A DNA stretch of 64,000 nt from Echinicola vietnamensis DSM 17526 (GCF_000325705.1 NC_019904.1:1992001-2056000); one strand, 5' to 3'. Counted from the first letter of the stretch, positions 28,590 through 37,705 are shown. Made by a program: numbers and translations. Notes: generated from the sequence alone by a model not told the origin.

Positions 28590-31500
28590 ATGACTTCATT
28601 CAGGATCACGATATCGTTTTTTGTGCTGGCCATCATCGGCTTTGCGCTGGTACCACGGCTGACCGTGGAGCTGAACCCGCGTGAACAGCAGCCTGTGCTG
28701 AGTGTCTCGTTTGCCGTGCAGCAGGCGGCACCGGAGCTGGTCGAGAAGCTCGGTACGGCGCCGCTGGAAGGGCTGTTTTCGCAGTTGTCGGAGCTGAAGA
28801 AGATCGAGTCGGTGTCCAACTATAACAACGGGCGGATCACCTTGCGCTTTGACAAGCACACGGACATGGAGTTCAAGAAATTCGAGGTGGCCTCCCTGAT
28901 CCGGCAGGTGTACCCGTCGCTGGACCAAAAGGTAAGCTATCCGCTGATCTACCAATCTGCCCAGCAGCATGAGGAGCCGCCCATCCTCCAGTACAGCATC
29001 AATGCGCCCTATGCGCCTTTTGAGATCAAGAAGGTGACCGAGGATGTACTGAAATCCGTCCTTACGCGTTTTGACGAAGTGGAAGAGATCCAGGTTTATG
29101 GTGCCAACGACCTGCAGCTTTATGTGACCTACGATATCCAAAAACTACAGGCCATGGGCCTTACCCGGGGAATGCTGACGGGAGTGCTGCGCAATGCCTT
29201 TGGGACGGGGTATCCGGGGATGGCGGTGAACCACCAGGGGGAAGCGCTCTTCATCCAGCTGAACCGGAGCCTGACCCGTATGGACCAGCTGGAAAACCTG
29301 CGGATCACCAGTCTGGACGGGAAGGAAGTATACCTTCGGGACCTGGCCAGGTTGACCTTGGAAGAGGCCGAACCCAGCCGCTTTTACCGGATCAATGGCA
29401 ACAACTCGGTGACCATGAGCATCACCAGCCGGCCGGGCGTGAACAAGGTGGTTCTGGCCAAAAAACTGCGGGAGGCAGTCGGGCAGGCCGGACAATTGCT
29501 TCCGGCGGGCTATGATGTGCGCCTGGAGCAGGACGACACCGAATTCCTGTCCAAGGAACTCCATAAAATCTACCAACGTTCCGGGCTTTCCATTCTGATA
29601 TTGGTGGTCTTTATCTTTTTGATCAACCGCAACTGGCGGTACCTGACAGTACTTTTCCTTGGGATCCTGATCAACTTGAGCGTCACGGGGATCATCCTGT
29701 ATGCCCTGGGGACCCACCTGCACCTGTACAGCATTGCAGGGCTGACGATTTCCTTTGGGCTGATCGTGGACAATGCCATCATCATGATCGACCACCTGCA
29801 CAAGCACCGCAACAGGAAGGTCTTTCTGGCGCTTTTGGCCGCATCCTTCACGACGATCGCAGCATTGCTGATGGTGTTCCTGCTGCCAGAGGAAGACCAG
29901 CGTAACCTGACCGATTTTGCCGTGGTGGTGGCGGTGATGCTGGCGGTATCCCTGCTGGTGGCCCTGCTGTTTACCCCGGCCATGTACGGGCTGTTGTTTG
30001 GCGAGAGGGCACAGAAGGGACGAAAGTTGACCTTGCCGGAGCTGCGGAGAAGGGCGGCCTGGTTCAGGAGGTATGTTGGCATGATCGGCTTTGTGGCCCG
30101 GTTTCGGAAAACACTGATCACCTTGCTCGTATTGCTCTTTGGCCTTCCCATTTTTTACCTTCCGGCCAAATGGGAAGGACAGGAATGGTACAACAAGACC
30201 GTTGGCAGTACGGTCTACCAAGAAGATATCCGTCCTTATGTGGACAAGGCCCTGGGAGGGTCTTTGCGCATGTTTGTCCGCGGGGTATTCGAAAAATCGG
30301 GTTACCGCGAAGCCTCGCAGACCCGGCTATATGTCAATATCCGGTTGCCCTTTGGCAACACCCTCGACCAGATGGACTTTATCGTAAGGGAATTTGAGGA
30401 GTTCCTGAAAGGGGTGAAGGGCGTGGACAAGTTTGTCAGCAACGTATCCTCCGGGCAGTACGCTTCGATCACCATCACATTTGAGGATGCCTATGAGAAT
30501 TCTGCGCTTCCCTATCAGCTGAAAGGGCGGCTGTCGGTAAAGGCCACCGACTGGAGCGGGGCCAATTGGAGTATTTATGGTGTGGGGCAGGGCTTCTCGG
30601 CCGGCCCCGGTGGAGAGGGGATTCCATCCTTTACGGTCATGATGAAGGGGTACAATTTTGACGAACTGGAGCGGCAGTCCGAGGTGCTCGCCGAAAAGCT
30701 GCTGCGGCACAAGCGTATCCAGGAGGTGAACACCAACGAACGGATGGGCTACGGGGAAAGGACCTCTGAGGAGTTTGTCCTGCGGTTTGACCAGCGGCAG
30801 CTGGCACTGCAGCGGGTCAACCAGTACGAGGTGATCAACGCATTGGAGGGGGTCTCCAAGCCCACGCGCAGCTCACTTTACCTGAACCTGGACGATACCA
30901 ACTACGGTGTGATGGTACGGGAGGAAGATTCGGAAGGTTTTTCCCGGTTTGACCTGGAGGAGACCACGCTGATCAGTGGGGAAGACCGGATGTTCAAGGT
31001 GTCCAGCTTGGGGACGTTGGAGAAGGAGACCACGACCAACTCCCTGCACAAGGAAGACCGGCAGTACATCCGCAGGGTGGCCTTTGAGTACATGGGCTCA
31101 CGGAAGTTTGGCAGCGAGTACCTGGAGGAGGTGCTGGAAGAAATGAAGGCCAGTATGCCCATTGGTTATTCGGCTGAGACGTCATCCTACTATTGGGGCT
31201 ATGACAAGGCCAAGCGGCAATACACCCTGTTGCTGGTACTCATCGTAGCGATTTTCTTTATCTGTGGGGTGCTCTTCGAAAACCTGAAGCAGCCATTCTA
31301 CATCATTGCCGTGATTCCCATTGCCTTTATCGGGTTGTTTTTGATCTTTTCCCTGTTTGATTTTTACTTTGACCAGGGCGGTTATGCGGCCTTTGTGATG
31401 CTGGGTGGCCTGGCGGTGAATGCGGCCATCTTTATCGTCAATGACCTGAACAACCGCAGCAAGGGAAGGTACAACCGCAACGTGCTGAAATCCGTGGCGG

Positions 31501-31697
31501 GCAAGGCTATTCCAATCCTGCTGACCGTTCTTTCCACTTGTTTTGGCTTGGTCCCTTTTATCATGGAAGGGCAGAATGAGATTTTCTGGTTTTCCCTGGC
31601 CATTGGCACCATCGGGGGGCTGGTGTTCAGCATGGTAGGGGTCTTTTTGGCACTGCCGGTGTTTTTGTGGAGGAAAGAATTCAAACAAAAGGCTTGA
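28590..31697 (+). CDS. Second RND transporter, divergent
   Basis: The 1035-residue RND-family protein begins like its neighbour (MTSFRITISFFVLAIIGF). TM4 reads SFGLIVDNAIIMIDHLHKH, again with Asp-Asn and with His replacing the usual Asn-Ile. The porter loops differ considerably from those of the upstream pump. Paired RND genes behind one adaptor, as in MdtBC, form mixed trimers, so a heteromeric pump is possible. The high G+C matches the upstream two genes, suggesting the three were gained together. A separate promoter cannot be excluded given the 409-bp spacer. Confidence 0.9.
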   Translation: MTSFRITISFFVLAIIGFALVPRLTVELNPREQQPVLSVSFAVQQAAPELVEKLGTAPLEGLFSQLSELKKIESVSNYNNGRITLRFDKHTDMEFKKFEVASLIRQVYPSLDQKVSYPLIYQSAQQHEEPPILQYSINAPYAPFEIKKVTEDVLKSVLTRFDEVEEIQVYGANDLQLYVTYDIQKLQAMGLTRGMLTGVLRNAFGTGYPGMAVNHQGEALFIQLNRSLTRMDQLENLRITSLDGKEVYLRDLARLTLEEAEPSRFYRINGNNSVTMSITSRPGVNKVVLAKKLREAVGQAGQLLPAGYDVRLEQDDTEFLSKELHKIYQRSGLSILILVVFIFLINRNWRYLTVLFLGILINLSVTGIILYALGTHLHLYSIAGLTISFGLIVDNAIIMIDHLHKHRNRKVFLALLAASFTTIAALLMVFLLPEEDQRNLTDFAVVVAVMLAVSLLVALLFTPAMYGLLFGERAQKGRKLTLPELRRRAAWFRRYVGMIGFVARFRKTLITLLVLLFGLPIFYLPAKWEGQEWYNKTVGSTVYQEDIRPYVDKALGGSLRMFVRGVFEKSGYREASQTRLYVNIRLPFGNTLDQMDFIVREFEEFLKGVKGVDKFVSNVSSGQYASITITFEDAYENSALPYQLKGRLSVKATDWSGANWSIYGVGQGFSAGPGGEGIPSFTVMMKGYNFDELERQSEVLAEKLLRHKRIQEVNTNERMGYGERTSEEFVLRFDQRQLALQRVNQYEVINALEGVSKPTRSSLYLNLDDTNYGVMVREEDSEGFSRFDLEETTLISGEDRMFKVSSLGTLEKETTTNSLHKEDRQYIRRVAFEYMGSRKFGSEYLEEVLEEMKASMPIGYSAETSSYYWGYDKAKRQYTLLLVLIVAIFFICGVLFENLKQPFYIIAVIPIAFIGLFLIFSLFDFYFDQGGYAAFVMLGGLAVNAAIFIVNDLNNRSKGRYNRNVLKSVAGKAIPILLTVLSTCFGLVPFIMEGQNEIFWFSLAIGTIGGLVFSMVGVFLALPVFLWRKEFKQKA

Positions 31698-31735
31698 GAT
31701 CCGTGACATAGGCCTGAGAAGACGTTCCCGATCGG

Positions 31736-31867
31736 TTAGTTTTGGGGGTGATTCTTTAAATGATAAAGGGCAAGAATCCTCCCACTGTCACGGTAGAGTC
31801 CTTTTGCCAATTGGGTGAAGGGGTTGTTCACCTTGGCGAGCTGGGTGCTGTTTTTTTTAACGCTCGA
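31736..31867 (-). pseudogene. Possible 3' remnant of a lost gene
   Basis: A 43-codon open stretch without a start codon ends in a normal stop. It encodes a protein-like C-terminus containing QLAKVNNPFTQLAKGLYRDS and then GRILALYHLKNHPQN. The composition and lack of any Met suggest the tail of a gene whose body has been deleted. I could not assign a family. Confidence 0.35.
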
Positions 31868-31944
31868 TTAGGAGATCAGGTGGAAAGCTTAAAATACAAT
31901 ATTGCCCTTCTTCTCATCGATTGAAAAACTTAGCATTCGGTAAT

Positions 31945-32469
31945 CTAATTGACTCCCTCCATAGACAAAGCCTCTTTAGCTACAATCTTATCCAATTGCT
32001 CATGAAAAAGGTCTACCATGCCTAAATTGGCCAATGATTTAGCACGTTGATGTTTTAATATATATGCCATAAAATGTTTGTTGTTCAAGGATGTGGTATC
32101 CAAATGATTGGTTTTGTAAAAGGAATTGGTAGGGTCATGTAATACGGGGTAAGGGAAAGACATTTTTTCTAGTTCTTTTTTAAGGGTTTCTTTATCCTTC
32201 CCGGTGAAATAAAAAATGAATGTTATTTCTGGATATTTTTCTTTCGTTTCATCCCACCTAAATACTTTTGAAAATGGAACGAGCATAAGCTTATCATAAT
32301 TGAAATATACCACCACTTGATTATCACAATCAAAACAAATTTCATTTGAGCTTCCTTTAGCCGTAACAATGTCTAGGTTTTCTGGAAGGGTTAAAGGTTC
32401 ATTTGCTTTTTTGCAAGCAATGGTGAAAAACATAAACAGTATTAAGTAGAATGAACGAAGGAAGACCAT
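31945..32469 (-). CDS. Lipoprotein with thioredoxin-like fold, Cys-poor
   Basis: The 174-residue protein has lipobox TIAC (Cys 19). The mature part has CFDCDNQVVVYFNYDKLML..., then FPYPVLHDPTNSFYKTNHL, which recalls the strand-helix order of AhpC/TlpA-like thioredoxin folds. There is no CxxC at the usual place, although a CFDC pair precedes the first strand. A redox role is uncertain. It follows the propeller lipoprotein by four bases in the same operon, a pairing often seen in Bacteroidota. Confidence 0.62.
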   Translation of the reverse strand: MVFLRSFYLILFMFFTIACKKANEPLTLPENLDIVTAKGSSNEICFDCDNQVVVYFNYDKLMLVPFSKVFRWDETKEKYPEITFIFYFTGKDKETLKKELEKMSFPYPVLHDPTNSFYKTNHLDTTSLNNKHFMAYILKHQRAKSLANLGMVDLFHEQLDKIVAKEALSMEGVN

Positions 32470-32473
32470 GTAA

Positions 32474-33580
32474 TTAGGAAGTTAATGTCATTGAAATAAG
32501 GATTGGATAATCAAACGCTTTTTTTGGAAGGGAGAACGTTTCGGATCCCCCTGCTTCTTTTAGGTATTGCTCAAGGATACTACGGTAGGTAATGAAGAGC
32601 AGGTTGTCCTTATCATCTATACCGACAGGATGAAAGAGCCATGGCGTTTTTGCATCTGTGATACTAACTTTAACAGGGCTGCCTTTATGATCTATCAGAA
32701 GAAGTTCTTTTTCTACTCCGTTAGTGCCTTGAATCATACATTCCGCCAATGTTAGGTTGTGTCCGCGGTAGACACCGATAATATTTCCGAAACCTTTTTC
32801 ATTTAACTTTGGAAAGCTCTCCATAATGTCCGATTTCCAAAACCATTTGGGGATTGCATAGGCACCAAAATCAATTTTCATTACTTGGTGTAAGGAATCG
32901 TGCTCATAGGTAAGAATATGGTCGCTAAATGATTCTATAATGAAAAGCTCATTGCCCTGTTTATAAAAATTCCGTTCGCTCATAGGCAGTAGTTTTCCAC
33001 TGTAGTCATTGGGTAAGTAGGTGCCTTCGAGGTTGCCTTTGTTGGATAGTTTGATGATCCTGTTTTGGACGAAGGGGGAATTATAACCTCCATAAAGGAG
33101 GTATTTACCATTAGGAAGTTTGGTGAATGATGTAGCAATGTAATTTACCTCAAATTTTTGAATGGGATTTTCATCGATTTGATAAATGGCGACTTTATCA
33201 CCCGCACCGGAGAGTACAAAGAGTTCATCATCCTCACTTACGTGAAAATCGATTATGGAGGGAACTTGGTCAGGACCTTCTCCTTCTTCTATGGCCGCAC
33301 CCAGATACTTGCCAGATTGATGGAATACCTGAATGCTCTTTTGTTTCGCTTCTTCGTCCATGATAAAGATCTTTTGATTAGAGAAGCGTATTCTTAATTT
33401 TAAACCCATCAGGTTTTCAGAAGTGGTCTCTAACCCCTTAGCTTCGGCCAATGTTAGTTTAGTATGTCTCACTTCTTTAATATTTTCCAAGGATATCGAA
33501 GTCATCGATGCTTTATCATCACTCTCCTTGGTACAGGCTATCAATAGAAAATAGGATATTACGATAAAAAACTTTCGCAT
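32474..33580 (-). CDS. 6-bladed beta-propeller lipoprotein
   Basis: ATG 33580 (MRKFFIVISYFLLIAC) is chosen; an upstream ATG at 33595 would overlap the -7 box. The 368-residue protein has a lipobox and repeated propeller strands (DDELFVLSGAGDKVAIYQID, NGKYLLYGGYNSPFVQNRII, IGVYRGHNLTLAECM). It is the first gene of a two-gene operon with the thioredoxin-like lipoprotein four bases downstream. The function of these propellers is unknown; surface ligand sensing is a guess. Confidence 0.76.
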   Translation of the reverse strand: MRKFFIVISYFLLIACTKESDDKASMTSISLENIKEVRHTKLTLAEAKGLETTSENLMGLKLRIRFSNQKIFIMDEEAKQKSIQVFHQSGKYLGAAIEEGEGPDQVPSIIDFHVSEDDELFVLSGAGDKVAIYQIDENPIQKFEVNYIATSFTKLPNGKYLLYGGYNSPFVQNRIIKLSNKGNLEGTYLPNDYSGKLLPMSERNFYKQGNELFIIESFSDHILTYEHDSLHQVMKIDFGAYAIPKWFWKSDIMESFPKLNEKGFGNIIGVYRGHNLTLAECMIQGTNGVEKELLLIDHKGSPVKVSITDAKTPWLFHPVGIDDKDNLLFITYRSILEQYLKEAGGSETFSLPKKAFDYPILISMTLTS

Positions 33581-33583
33581 GGC

Positions 33584-33591
33584 CAAAAGTA
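33584..33591 (-). promoter_or_regulatory. -7 box almost touching the start codon
   Basis: On the minus strand TACTTTTG matches TAnnTTTG and ends three bases before ATG 33580. A TTTTG at 33618-33622 is a rather distant -33 partner. If functional, the transcript would be leaderless. Confidence 0.45.
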
Positions 33592-33768
33592 GCATGGTTG
33601 ATGTTTAATAAAACTATCAAAATAGTTTTAAAACTAAAAGCTTTTTAATTTGTTTTATTTATCTTGTGCACCAATTGGCTGTTGATTTGCAGTCGAGTTA
33701 TATATCCATAGTAATCGTGCTGAAGCAGTGTAGGTTATGTGCTGCTAAAATCTCTAAAAGTGAATCAG

Positions 33769-34950
33769 ATGAAATTAAATACGTTTATATACAGTTTGGC
33801 AGTGTTGGCCAGTTTGGGGGCCTGTGGGAAGACCGAGAAAAAGGCCGCTGGACCTACTGTCAAAGTGGAGTTGGAAGTGGTAGATTCCTTAGTGGTGGAC
33901 GAACTGGAACCTTTGGTAATGGATGATCACCGAAGTGACTTGGGGTACTTTATGCTTCGCAATAGGAAAGGGCGGCAGCCGCTATTGGTGGATGAACAGG
34001 GGACGGTGATCCGGGAATTTGATATTTTGAACGAAGGGCCTGATGGGATTGGTACTTTCGGGGCAGGGTACAGGCTGCTCAATGACACCAGTTGGATAGC
34101 CCAAAACCTGATGCAGGGATATTATGTATTTGACTATCAAGGAAACCGAAAGCAGCATCTACCGGCTCAATGGGCTGGCATGTTTTCGATCTCCATCTAT
34201 ACCAACCGTACGACATTCAATCCTTATATGAAAGACGGTAAAGCCTATATCTTGGGTGAGGAGCAAAATGCATTCGATCACAAAGCCATAAGCGCCAAGG
34301 AGCTAGGGAGTGGGTTTTATGACCAAGCGAAGACCATTTTCAACTATGATATCACCAGAGGGGATTTCAAATTGCTCACCACCTTTCCGGATGCTTGGGT
34401 GCCCAAATCAGAAGGGCGTTATGTGGGGCCATCATTTCCCCTCGTGACCATTAACCGAAAAAGCATGAAGATGGCCTTGTTGCCTACTGTCGGGAATCAA
34501 TTGTTTATTTACGACTATTCGGGAAATGAACCGGTTTTAGAAGATACCGTCTCACTGACCCATCGATTTCGACCTGAGGCGGCTCCAGATGCGGATTTGG
34601 ATGCAGCAAAATGGCTGGATGACTATCCCCTATTTACTGATTTAAGGGTGTGCGGTGACGGTTTTTTGGTAGGATTTTATACTAGGGTTCCTGCGGAAAT
34701 AGTAAAAGAGCTCCGAGCCAAAAGTGAGGAATATTATAAATTACCTGAAACAAAAGAGGCAAATGAAAAGTACGCGAAGCCGTATTATATGCTTGTCCAA
34801 GGAGGAAAACAAGTGGGGGTGATCGATAAATTACCTGTGCACGGTGTGATTGACTTTGCGGATGAAGATGGCTTTATCTATGTCAATGACAATCAGGATC
34901 CGGAGGTAGAGCGGGATTATAATGTGTTTTATAAGTTGAAAGTGAAATAG
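33769..34950 (+). CDS. DUF4221-like propeller lipoprotein
   Basis: ATG 33769 (MKLNTFIYSLAVLASLGAC) gives a lipoprotein signal; the frame is open from a GTG 30 bases earlier. The 393-residue protein is beta-rich with repeated blade-like elements (YYVFDYQGNRKQHLP, LFIYDYSGNEPVLED, IYVNDNQDPEVERDY). It resembles the DUF4221 family of Bacteroidota lipoproteins. It is divergent from the propeller operon to its left and may have a related role at the cell surface. No catalytic motif was recognised. Confidence 0.72.
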   Translation: MKLNTFIYSLAVLASLGACGKTEKKAAGPTVKVELEVVDSLVVDELEPLVMDDHRSDLGYFMLRNRKGRQPLLVDEQGTVIREFDILNEGPDGIGTFGAGYRLLNDTSWIAQNLMQGYYVFDYQGNRKQHLPAQWAGMFSISIYTNRTTFNPYMKDGKAYILGEEQNAFDHKAISAKELGSGFYDQAKTIFNYDITRGDFKLLTTFPDAWVPKSEGRYVGPSFPLVTINRKSMKMALLPTVGNQLFIYDYSGNEPVLEDTVSLTHRFRPEAAPDADLDAAKWLDDYPLFTDLRVCGDGFLVGFYTRVPAEIVKELRAKSEEYYKLPETKEANEKYAKPYYMLVQGGKQVGVIDKLPVHGVIDFADEDGFIYVNDNQDPEVERDYNVFYKLKVK

Positions 34951-35202
34951 GAAGGGTCGCACCTGCCAAAGGGTGGTCTTTTCGACCCATAAATTAAGAT
35001 GGGGCATTACCTTGGTGAAAAAAACTTTTATTGGTGATTTCGGTGGTATAATTGAAGAATATGTAAATAATCGGCTTGAATCTATTTGTATATGGCCTAA
35101 AATAAGTCCCGCAAACGGTTTCGGTTTGAAAATATGAAAAAGTTATCGTTTTTACTGTATTGTTGCTAAAATGTTAATTGTAAATATTTTTTATTGTTGA
35201 AT

Positions 35203-35233
35203 TTGTAATAACCGATTCTCTTTTTTACGTTTG
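35203..35233 (+). promoter_or_regulatory. Promoter of the first beta-sandwich gene
   Basis: TTG at 35203-35205 and TACGTTTG at 35226-35233 (20-bp spacer) match the Bacteroidota -33/-7 consensus. The GTATAATCA that follows is matched by GTGTAATCA at the paralogue's promoter. Confidence 0.7.
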
Positions 35234-35269
35234 AAGTATAATCACGTGATTCATTAATTAATAGTACCT

Positions 35270-35290
35270 GCCCAAAATAATTAGCCTCAG
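35270..35290 (+). promoter_or_regulatory. Conserved 5' leader motif, copy 1
   Basis: GCCCAAAATAATTAGCCTCA lies about 40 bases downstream of the -7 box and 70 bases before the start codon. A near-identical motif is at 37004-37023. It may be an RNA element or binding site. Confidence 0.5.
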
Positions 35291-35358
35291 AAAATCCGAT
35301 GTATTCATCGGGAGGTTTTTACAAGAGTTAGATTGTTAACCCTTTAATCATTAAAACC

Positions 35359-35964
35359 ATGAGATTAATTATTGTAACATTGTTGGCCTTGAGCATTTCA
35401 TTTAGTGCTACGGCCGTAACCGCAGGTCACACTGACCTCAAGAAAGAAGAAAAAGAAGCTAAGGCGGTCCTTGAAAAAATCGGGGACAAAAAAGTTCAGC
35501 TTAAGTTTTTGACCGAACCGAAAGGGAATATCCTGGTAAGGATCAAAGATGCTGATAGTGGAGTGATCTTTAAAGAGATCATCAAGACAGAAAAAGAATT
35601 TAAAAAGAACTACGATCTATCTGCACTGGCAGAGGGGGATTATGAATTTGAAGTATTCACCCGCCAGGATGGCACGATCAACAATTTTGAAATCACACTT
35701 GGTGAGGAAAAATCTGCTGGATCAAACTATTTTACGAAAGTAAAAGTCATTGATGCCAAAAAGGTTGCCTTGCTGGTCAAAGCCCAGGGAGCGAACAAGA
35801 AATATGTTCGTATTTTGGATGACGGCCATGTGATCTTTGAAGACACTTTCGAGGGAAATAAATACGGGAAATTATTCACTTTCGAAAGAGTAGCGTCTCT
35901 AGATGACCTTGTTTTCGAGGTGAGGGACGAAAAAGGAGTCGGAGAATACCTCTCTGCGCTCTAA
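35359..35964 (+). CDS. Secreted two-domain beta-sandwich protein A
   Basis: The 201-residue protein has a signal peptide (cleavage near AVTAG, residue 20). Two internally similar beta-sandwich domains follow (about 38-105 and 118-200). The first ends in YDLSALAEGDYEFEVFT, a pattern close to the type 9 secretion sorting-domain fold (a Leu-x-x-G-x-Y core) and to DUF3244-like proteins. It is a whole-length homologue of the protein at 37101; both start MRLII and end in VGEYLSAL or DGEYISAL. No enzyme motif is present. It is closed by a terminator. An exported structural or surface role is inferred. Confidence 0.75.
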   Translation: MRLIIVTLLALSISFSATAVTAGHTDLKKEEKEAKAVLEKIGDKKVQLKFLTEPKGNILVRIKDADSGVIFKEIIKTEKEFKKNYDLSALAEGDYEFEVFTRQDGTINNFEITLGEEKSAGSNYFTKVKVIDAKKVALLVKAQGANKKYVRILDDGHVIFEDTFEGNKYGKLFTFERVASLDDLVFEVRDEKGVGEYLSAL

Positions 35965-35989
35965 ACCCAACTTCTTAGCTAAGAAATTT

Positions 35990-36019
35990 AGGACTGCCTG
36001 CTTAGGTAGTCCTTTTTTT
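35990..36019 (+). terminator. Terminator after beta-sandwich gene A
   Basis: AGGACTGCCT pairs with AGGTAGTCCT (one G-U pair) over a GCTT loop, followed by seven T. Confidence 0.85.
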
Positions 36020-36049
36020 GTACCGTAAAGCCTTGTCATTTGGGAAGAT

Positions 36050-36306
36050 TATGGTTCAAGTCGAAAAGTTGGGGGATAGCCTATTTCGATGGGTAAATAT
36101 TTTTTTGCCAACTTTGGTTCTATTTGGCCACGGATGAATGCTGATAAACACAGATAGAATGCTTAAGAAATGGCAAATCCATGTTCATATCTTTTATCCG
36201 CGGCTTACATGACTTTAAACATTTACGATGCCCATGCTTTTGGCCATGAAGAGGACTTCTCGGCAAACCTTGGATTTATCCAGTCCACAGATGAAATAGC
36301 ATCCTT
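36050..36306. repeat. Dispersed post-terminator repeat, copy 1
   Basis: The segment from ATGG(T)TCAAG through CCTATTTCGATGG, TTTGGC(C)ACGGATGAA and ATAGAATGCTTAAG to ATCCAGTCCA matches 47127-47305 along its length. This copy has about 75 extra bases in the middle. Both copies begin 30-40 bp after a terminator. Confidence 0.75.
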
Positions 36307-36939
36307 TTAAATAAAGCTGCCCCCATAAATATTACTTGATGCCTTGTTTTATTATTAAAACGTCATAGCGAGCCCTTTTAGGAGGATGTGGGTTGGAAGG
36401 GTGTAGCAATCCCTGATGCTAAGACTGCCGCGGCTCCCTTCCCAAATCTCCTAAGTTTCTTTGCCAAGCTTGTGTTATGCTGGTTGGTGATCATGGAAGT
36501 AGCATGCTCGTCTTATCCAAGAGAGACGATCCCTAAGTGCTCCATGTATTTCTTCATGTTTGTAGGGAAGGATAGTTCGTGCCGTAATGATGGTCGGCAT
36601 CAGAAAGGGTGTTGGTTTCGGGGTCGAATTTCAACCTAAATAATAGGGATTGACATGAAAGTGGTAAATGATGGTTGTATTTTAGGTCGTTAACCTTGGT
36701 TTTGTGGTAGTGTATTTATGCAATCGTTTGAAATGGATGCCGCATTTTGATGCTGAAATTTATTTTTCAAAAAATTTAATTTACATTAATATTTTTCTTT
36801 GTCGGGATTTGGTAAAATTATATTTCGAATTTAAAATGATCTCGCTTAGGTCTGTGAATCAATTTTAAAAATGCGATATAATTAATGTTTTGATGTAAAT
36901 ATTATCGAATCGTTAATATTAAATATTTTTCATTGAGTA

Positions 36940-36972
36940 TTTGGTAATTATATCGATCCTGTATTACATTTG
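36940..36972 (+). promoter_or_regulatory. Promoter of beta-sandwich gene B
   Basis: TTTG at 36940-36943 and TACATTTG at 36965-36972 are separated by 21 bp and followed by TAGTGTAATCA. The whole arrangement parallels the promoter at 35203-35233. Confidence 0.7.
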
Positions 36973-37003
36973 TAGTGTAATCAAAAACCAAAAGCAATTA
37001 CAC

Positions 37004-37023
37004 GCCCAAAATAATTAAGCTCA
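37004..37023 (+). promoter_or_regulatory. Conserved 5' leader motif, copy 2
   Basis: GCCCAAAATAATTAAGCTCA matches the motif before the paralogous gene and sits 39 bases from the start of the -7 box, 77 bases before the ATG. Confidence 0.5.
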
Positions 37024-37100
37024 AAAAAACTAAACACCTGGAAAGCCAAAGAGGCTGAAGGGACAAAAGAAATCTAAAAACTCTATAAAATTTTCTAGTT

Positions 37101-37685
37101 ATGAGATTAATTATTGCAACACTAGTAGCGTTCTGTATTTCAGTAAGTACATTCGCGAAGACAGGATCTGACCTGGACGAGAAAACCGTTAAAATCGAGA
37201 AAGTAGGAGACAAGAAAGTAGAATTGAAGTTCATGGCTGTGCCTACCGGCAAAGTACTGGTAAGAATCAAAGACCAGAACAGTACCGTGATCTATAAGGA
37301 TATCATCTCAAGTGATAAGCTATTTGCTAAGAAATATGACCTTACCGCTCTAGAGGATGGTGAGTACAACTTTGAAGTGTTTACTCCAGAGCAAGGAACT
37401 ATCCAAAACAAGGACCTTTTTGTAGGAACCAAAAGAGTTAAGGCTGATTACTTTACTAAAGTGAAGGTATTGGATGAGAACAATGTAGCTTTCTTGTTGA
37501 AGTCTTCAGATGATAGCAAAAAGTTCGTAAGAATCATCGACCAAGGAAATGTGATCTTCGAAGAAACGTTTGAAGGTGACAAATTCGGTAAAGTATTTAA
37601 ATTCGAAAAAGTAGCTTCTTTGGACGATTTGGTATTCGAAGTAAGAAACGAATCAGGAGACGGAGAATACATTTCTGCCCTGTAA
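37101..37685 (+). CDS. Secreted two-domain beta-sandwich protein B
   Basis: The 194-residue protein has a signal peptide (about 1-19, ending TFAK) and two tandem domains. The first has VLVRIKDQ ... YDLTALEDGEYNFEVFT, the second KFVRIIDQGNVIFEETFEGD ... LVFEVRNE. It aligns over its full length with protein A at 35359 and looks like a tandem duplicate separated by 1.1 kb of non-coding DNA. The domain pattern resembles the C-terminal fold of type 9 secretion cargo without any cargo enzyme attached. Expression is probably high given the good promoter, long leader and strong terminator. Confidence 0.75.
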   Translation: MRLIIATLVAFCISVSTFAKTGSDLDEKTVKIEKVGDKKVELKFMAVPTGKVLVRIKDQNSTVIYKDIISSDKLFAKKYDLTALEDGEYNFEVFTPEQGTIQNKDLFVGTKRVKADYFTKVKVLDENNVAFLLKSSDDSKKFVRIIDQGNVIFEETFEGDKFGKVFKFEKVASLDDLVFEVRNESGDGEYISAL

Positions 37686-37705
37686 GCAAACATATTTAAT
37701 AGACG

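Larger units (their letters stand above)
34951..35358. other. AT-rich leader region of the first beta-sandwich gene
   Basis: The 408-bp gap has no gene. It carries a good promoter at 35203-35233 and a conserved leader motif at 35270-35290, both of which recur upstream of the paralogue at 37101. Confidence 0.6.
35965..37100. other. 1.1-kb gene-free region
   Basis: Beyond the terminator this long gap holds a dispersed repeat copy (36050-36306), an 83-codon ORF at 36388-36639 that I do not accept as a gene, a very AT-rich stretch from about 36770 and the promoter and leader of the next gene. It may contain decayed genes; none can be identified. Confidence 0.5.

Noticed and set aside
29145..30221. 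358-codon antisense ORF in the second RND pump
   Set aside because: It has no signal, domain or start context, while the sense frame is a complete RND protein.
36388..36639. 83-codon ORF in the 1.1-kb gap
   Set aside because: There is no promoter, family resemblance or biased codon use; the flanking DNA is repeat or AT-rich.
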